Positions 63,731 through 64,000 of a stretch of 64,000 bases of DNA are shown one piece after another. The first letter of the stretch is position 1. Each line of letters opens with the position of its first letter. The notes below the pieces were generated by a model, which had not been told where the DNA came from, searched no databases, and saw only the letters and a list, made by a program, of their open reading frames with translations. The DNA is from an uncultured Jannaschia sp. GTDB lineage: Bacteria; Pseudomonadota; Alphaproteobacteria; Rhodobacterales; Rhodobacteraceae. The translations under genes were made by a program, and so were the position numbers. The DNA lies in assembly GCF_947494055.1 (NCBI RefSeq), contig NZ_CANLTR010000005.1, positions 186,001-250,000 of the forward strand, in the 5' to 3' direction.

Positions 63731-63756
63731 CCAAGGTATGCGTTGGCATGCCTTGG
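63731..63756. promoter_or_regulatory. 26-bp palindromic operator in front of class III alcohol dehydrogenase
   Basis: CCAAGGTATGC (63731-63741), a 4-bp centre GTTG, then GCATGCCTTGG (63746-63756): the arms match at 10 of 11 positions. It overlaps the -35 of the promoter below. No copy is seen elsewhere in the window. Likely a dimeric regulator site; the LuxR-type regulator at 55882 is a candidate, but the distance prevents a firm link. Confidence 0.7.
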
Positions 63757-63771
63757 AGCGGGTTTCATACT
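63743..63771 (+). promoter_or_regulatory. Sigma70-like promoter of alcohol dehydrogenase
   Basis: A -35 TTGGCA (63743-63748), 17-bp spacer and -10 CATACT (63766-63771). The predicted start point near 63778 leaves a leader of about 50 nt, with a 5-bp hairpin CCGGT-N6-ACCGG (63796-63811) just before the GGAGGG ribosome binding site. Confidence 0.5.
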
Positions 63772-63787
63772 TTCCAAGATCGCCTAG

Positions 63788-64000
<213 letters not shown>

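Overview
This window is a stretch of bacterial chromosome, about two-thirds GC by eye, with tightly packed operons and no phage, insertion sequence, CRISPR or RNA gene that I could find. The gene set points to an alphaproteobacterium of the Rhodobacterales (Roseobacter/Paracoccus-like): several TRAP and TTT transporters, a PuuD-type urate oxidase, glutathione-dependent formaldehyde oxidation, FIST/hybrid-kinase regulators, and an SOS box of the GTTC-N7-GTTC class.

Layout. 1-2200: the 3' part of aroC, an EamA transporter and an HU protein. 2291-12716 (minus strand): a glycosyltransferase operon led by a sucrose-phosphate synthase/phosphatase-like fusion, running into a Crp/Fnr regulator and purine genes (ureidoglycine aminohydrolase, adenine deaminase, AMP nucleosidase). 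A sulfotransferase is divergent. 13657-24087: a hexuronate/unsaturated-uronate regulon (uxaC, TRAP dctPQM, kdgF, kduI, kduD, uxuB, GntR on the minus strand; kdgK and an aldo/keto reductase on the plus strand) with a palindromic GntR-type operator in the divergent promoter. 24158-27367: a TAXI-TRAP transporter. 27500-32592: urate to ureidoglycolate catabolism (puuD, uraH, puuE-uraD fusion, allA, xanthine/uracil-type permease).

32661-35357: a radical-SAM plus DUF4130-UdgX pair directly behind a LexA-type box, which suggests an SOS-induced uracil-DNA response module. 35486-38558: galU-otsB-otsA (UDP-glucose and trehalose). 38593-48018: a TauE-like permease, a second DctPQM system and a complete oppABCDF operon. 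48070-51925: an LLM flavin oxidoreductase and glgCA. 52028-55015: a TctC/TctA(B) transporter. 55130-64000: a C1/formaldehyde region (gfa, LuxR-type regulator, FIST protein, hybrid kinase, SoxYZ-like carrier, quinoprotein-relay metallohydrolase, three small secreted unknowns, and the start of a class III alcohol dehydrogenase behind a 26-bp palindrome).

The genes are largely about scavenging: uronates, purines, peptides and tricarboxylates come in through binding-protein transporters and are degraded. Sugar nucleotide genes feed trehalose, glycogen and possibly sucrose-type solutes. In all five solute-binding-protein transporters a stable stem-loop lies between the binding-protein gene and the first permease gene.
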